Assembly (NCBI GenBank): GCA_963693365.1
Contig: CAVNZM010000001.1
Location: 13,454,001 to 13,518,000 of the forward strand
Direction of reading: 5' to 3'
DNA length: 64,000 nt
DNA from: Amoebidium appalachense
Lineage: Eukaryota > Ichthyosporea
The notes beneath the pieces are model-generated. The model did no database searches and had not been told where the DNA came from. It saw only the letters and a list, made by a program, of their open reading frames with translations. A program made the position numbers and the translations under genes. This document shows positions 62,614-64,000 of the stretch, piece by piece (position 1 is the stretch's first letter; the number at the start of each line of letters is the position of its first letter).

Positions 62614-63040
62614 CGCATGCATGTGTGTTTATGTTCAAGTCTATGCGTGCGTGCCCGTGCCTGCGTGAGTGCCTGTGTCTGCGTGCATGTCTGTCTGTGT
62701 GCATGTCTGTCTGTGTGCATCTTGCGCACCAGTGTGCGTGTATGTGTGTGCGCACACACACACGTCCTTCGCGCTTTTTCTTCTTTTTTTCCCCTTGTTC
62801 TTTTGTTTTTTTGGGGGGCGGGGAGTGGGGGGGAGGCGGTTAGGAATATTGCATTCACACCCACCTGAGCCTCGTGTGCACGGATAACAGAGAGCAAATT
62901 GTTGTTCTCGAGGAATGCACAAGCAGCGGCATACGTGTAGAAGTAGGAGCATCCCCGCACGTGGTTGTGCACAAAGTGCTGGTCCGTGGGTTCGTTGCCG
63001 AAGTCCTCGTGAGGGTCCGCCCAGAGCATATCACACATCA
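57290..63040 (-). CDS. Calcineurin A (PP2B catalytic subunit), 3' part, 5' end outside window
   Basis: Exons seen: 63040-62865, 61638-61411, 60953-60795, 60125-60034, 58022-57868 and 57325-57290. They encode, in order, the end of the phosphatase domain ([26 protein letters not shown], the metal-binding His in [56 protein letters not shown]), the calcineurin-B-binding helix ([16 protein letters not shown]) followed by an unusually acidic E-run linker, the calmodulin-binding segment ([29 protein letters not shown]) and the autoinhibitory peptide ([20 protein letters not shown]), ending [11 protein letters not shown]. The enzyme dephosphorylates Ser/Thr when Ca2+/calmodulin removes autoinhibition. 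Phases agree except between 60034 and 58022, where a small exon (1 mod 3 plus 1, perhaps encoding an MLPS-like piece) must be missing. The N-terminal exons lie right of 64000. Confidence 0.9.
57326..57867 (-). other. Last calcineurin intron
   Basis: Contains a C-to-A junction with AAG repeats at 57358-57436, G-rich (GGGT)n sequence at 57610-57645 and C runs at 57692-57708 and 57811-57844. Confidence 0.6.
58353..58425 (-). mobile_element. C-tailed dispersed element, degraded copy
   Basis: Minus strand reads GCATACTCTTTATGTGTACT, CTGTATTGTGCTGTCCG and ATGTATCTCCTACTC, aligning with the copies at 32790 and 54722. Confidence 0.5.
58876..59155. repeat. (GA)n and (GGGA)n purine tract
   Basis: GA dinucleotides pass into GGGA tetranucleotides, about 280 purines with rare breaks. 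A second, similar tract lies at 59709-60012 with GAAA units at its right end; both are in one calcineurin intron. Confidence 0.95.
59156..59709. repeat. Nested inverted repeat (fold-back) built on a TCTGGGTTTGGG motif
   Basis: Outer arms 59156-59206 and 59651-59709 are inverted copies (arm 4 reads TCTGGGTTTAGAATCTAGG, then GGTTTGGGTATTTTGGG and GGTATAGCCG; arm 1 is its imperfect reverse complement ending CGACTATACC). Inner arms 59359-59391 and 59416-59449 are inverted copies of AATCTGGGTTTGGGA...GAATCTAG around a G run at 59397-59415. The outer arms abut GGGA and GA tracts. Possibly a non-autonomous DNA element or a fold-back formed by local inversion. Confidence 0.6.
60249..60314 (-). mobile_element. 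C-tailed dispersed element, degraded copy
   Basis: Minus strand reads TATGCAAGGTCTGCATCTG, CCGTCGTGGATGTATATTTC and CGTTAACACATTC, the 3' half of the family. Confidence 0.45.
60650..60698 (-). pseudogene. Duplicated 3' end of a calcineurin exon with donor site
   Basis: The minus strand reads [14 protein letters not shown] followed by GTATGG, nearly repeating the real exon end [18 protein letters not shown] at 60834-60795. The copy begins directly after a G run (C run on the plus strand, 60697-60755) and shows no acceptor, so it is probably a non-functional partial duplication; an alternative exon is less likely. Confidence 0.65.
61639..62864 (-). other. Calcineurin intron
   Basis: A degenerate minisatellite of GTGTAGAT-type units at 61641-61875, G runs at 61876-61898 and 61938-61954, (GT)n at 62024-62072, GT/GC-rich sequence at 62573-62760, and unique sequence at 62200-62390 with no exon. 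Confidence 0.6.
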
Positions 63041-63241
63041 CTGAAGGGTGGGTGGGGGGGTGGGTGTGGGGGTGGGTGGGTGGTGGTGGTGGGGGGGAAA
63101 GGTTGGTGGGTGGGTGTGGGGTGGGTAAATGGGTGGGGGAGGGTGAAGGGAAAGGGGAGGGTGAGGGAGAGGGGAGGGGGATGGGTGGGATGAGGAGGAG
63201 GGGAGATGGGTGGGGTGAGTGGGTGGGTGGGTTGACGAGGA

Positions 63242-63272
<31 letters not shown>

Positions 63273-63349
63273 GAGGGTAGGTGGGTGGATGAGTGTGAGT
63301 GTGGGTGCGGGTGTTAATGTGTGTGTGTGTGTGTGTGTTTGTGTGTGTG

Positions 63350-63393
<44 letters not shown>

Positions 63394-64000
63394 TTGAGTG
63401 CCTGCGTGGAGGTTCCTAGAGCCACCGTGTGAGATGAGAGGGGGAAAAGCAGAAAGAGAAAGGGGGGGGGGGGGATGTTAGCACCAATAGGACGGTAGCT
63501 TTAACGGCTTTGATGTCGAGCTCACTAATATCAGTCAGAGAAACGAGGACAAGCACGAATCTCATTTGGAGACACTGAGGTGGGTCTGCAACAAAAAGCA
63601 CATTGCATCTGGCAGGAATAGGTAGGTCCAGACAAGACAAGTGAACAACTGCAACACACAGACACAATCACAGATACACACCAGACACAGAGGCTCAAGA
63701 CGCGGACACACACCCACAGACGGAGGCACAGGCACAGAAGCACACGCACAAATGCGAACGTGCGCAGCACACACACACACACACACACACACGCGCGCGC
63801 GTGCGCGCGCACGCACACACACACACAGAGAGAGAGGGAGAGAGAGGGAGGGGGGGGGGGGGGAGGGGGGTTGAATGAGCAACACGGTACGAAGTACGCA
63901 TACACGGCGAGAAGCATGGTGCAGGACACATGCAAAGGCAAACATTCAAGTATGCAACATCAGCCATGTGCACAGTATGCGTCATAAGCAGAGCCCATCC
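63041..64000 (-). other. Upstream calcineurin intron at the right edge
   Basis: GGGT-rich sequence 63047-63240, (GT)n 63245-63271 and 63345-63391, unique sequence 63410-63680, CA/GC-rich sequence 63680-63825 and a minus-strand C-tailed element (63870-64000). The preceding exon must leave one base before the TG at 63040; none was found, so it probably lies outside. Confidence 0.5.
63870..64000 (-). mobile_element. C-tailed dispersed element, copy cut by the window edge
   Basis: Minus strand matches the copy at 55850 almost base for base, from GGATGGGCTCTGCTTATGAC to GTGTTGCTCATTCAACC, followed by a C-rich run and CT and CA tracts. Confidence 0.75.

Noticed and set aside
63416-63667. Upstream calcineurin exon (frame with [18 protein letters not shown])
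   Set aside because: It does not match the conserved calcineurin sequence expected before MCDMLW, and the donor and phase do not fit the exon at 63040.

Overview
The window is nuclear DNA of a eukaryote. Genes are split by GT-AG introns of 0.2-2.1 kb, and about half of the sequence is very low complexity: G or C runs of 20-50 bases, (GT)n, (CT)n, (GGGA)n and pyrimidine tracts. The gene set (receptor tyrosine kinase, KCTD-type T1 domain, exostosin-like GT64 glycosyltransferase, calcineurin A, ADF/cofilin, class E cAMP-receptor-like GPCR, CArG-like promoter sites) fits a holozoan. The mix of an animal-type tyrosine kinase with an unfamiliar ectodomain and a Dictyostelium-type GPCR suggests a unicellular relative of animals, such as an ichthyosporean; this is inference and a metazoan is not excluded. 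I see nothing bacterial, no CRISPR array and no tRNA or rRNA gene that I can defend.

Layout, left to right. 1-8.8 kb: two minus-strand blocks of long, disordered, proline/glutamine/threonine-rich coding sequence (8804-7755 and 4904-1653), possibly one gene; the second changes reading frame at a CAA tract. 8.8-9.4 kb: compact divergent promoter with a cluster of ATCGAA/TTCGAA words. 9387-13528 (+): three-exon T1(BTB)-NHL protein, 533 aa. 17985-14352 (-): five-exon GT64 glycosyltransferase, 519 aa. 18-19.1 kb: divergent promoter with CCAAT boxes. 19099-23871 (+): three-exon receptor tyrosine kinase, 956 aa. 25.4-27.2 kb (-): 5'-truncated non-LTR retrotransposon with an intact 560-codon ORF. 30.1-40.9 kb (+): a seven-transmembrane receptor in nine firm exons plus a candidate first exon; one intron holds a 24-copy 52-bp minisatellite. 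44.2-45.7 kb (+) and 51.5-50.0 kb (-): two converging ADF/cofilin genes, each with an intron directly after the ATG, with a broken RNase H fragment between them. 63.0-57.3 kb (-): the 3' part of a calcineurin A gene, whose 5' exons lie beyond the right edge.

Functionally the firm genes are signalling and cytoskeleton genes: surface receptors (RTK, GPCR), a Ca2+/calmodulin phosphatase, actin-severing cofilins and a Golgi glycosyltransferase. In animals calcineurin and slingshot phosphatases act on cofilin, but nothing here shows shared regulation.

The main unexplained signals are: (1) a dispersed 100-150 bp element, at least 16 copies, usually bordered by C runs, which looks like an undescribed SINE-like family; (2) near-identity of the last cofilin exon and its flanks against a diverged middle exon, which points to gene conversion; (3) the minisatellite, open in all three forward frames; (4) a nested fold-back and a duplicated exon end inside calcineurin introns; (5) a CArG box, TATA box and CCAAT boxes in front of cofilin. 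All exon models were derived by hand from splice signals and phase and have no transcript support.
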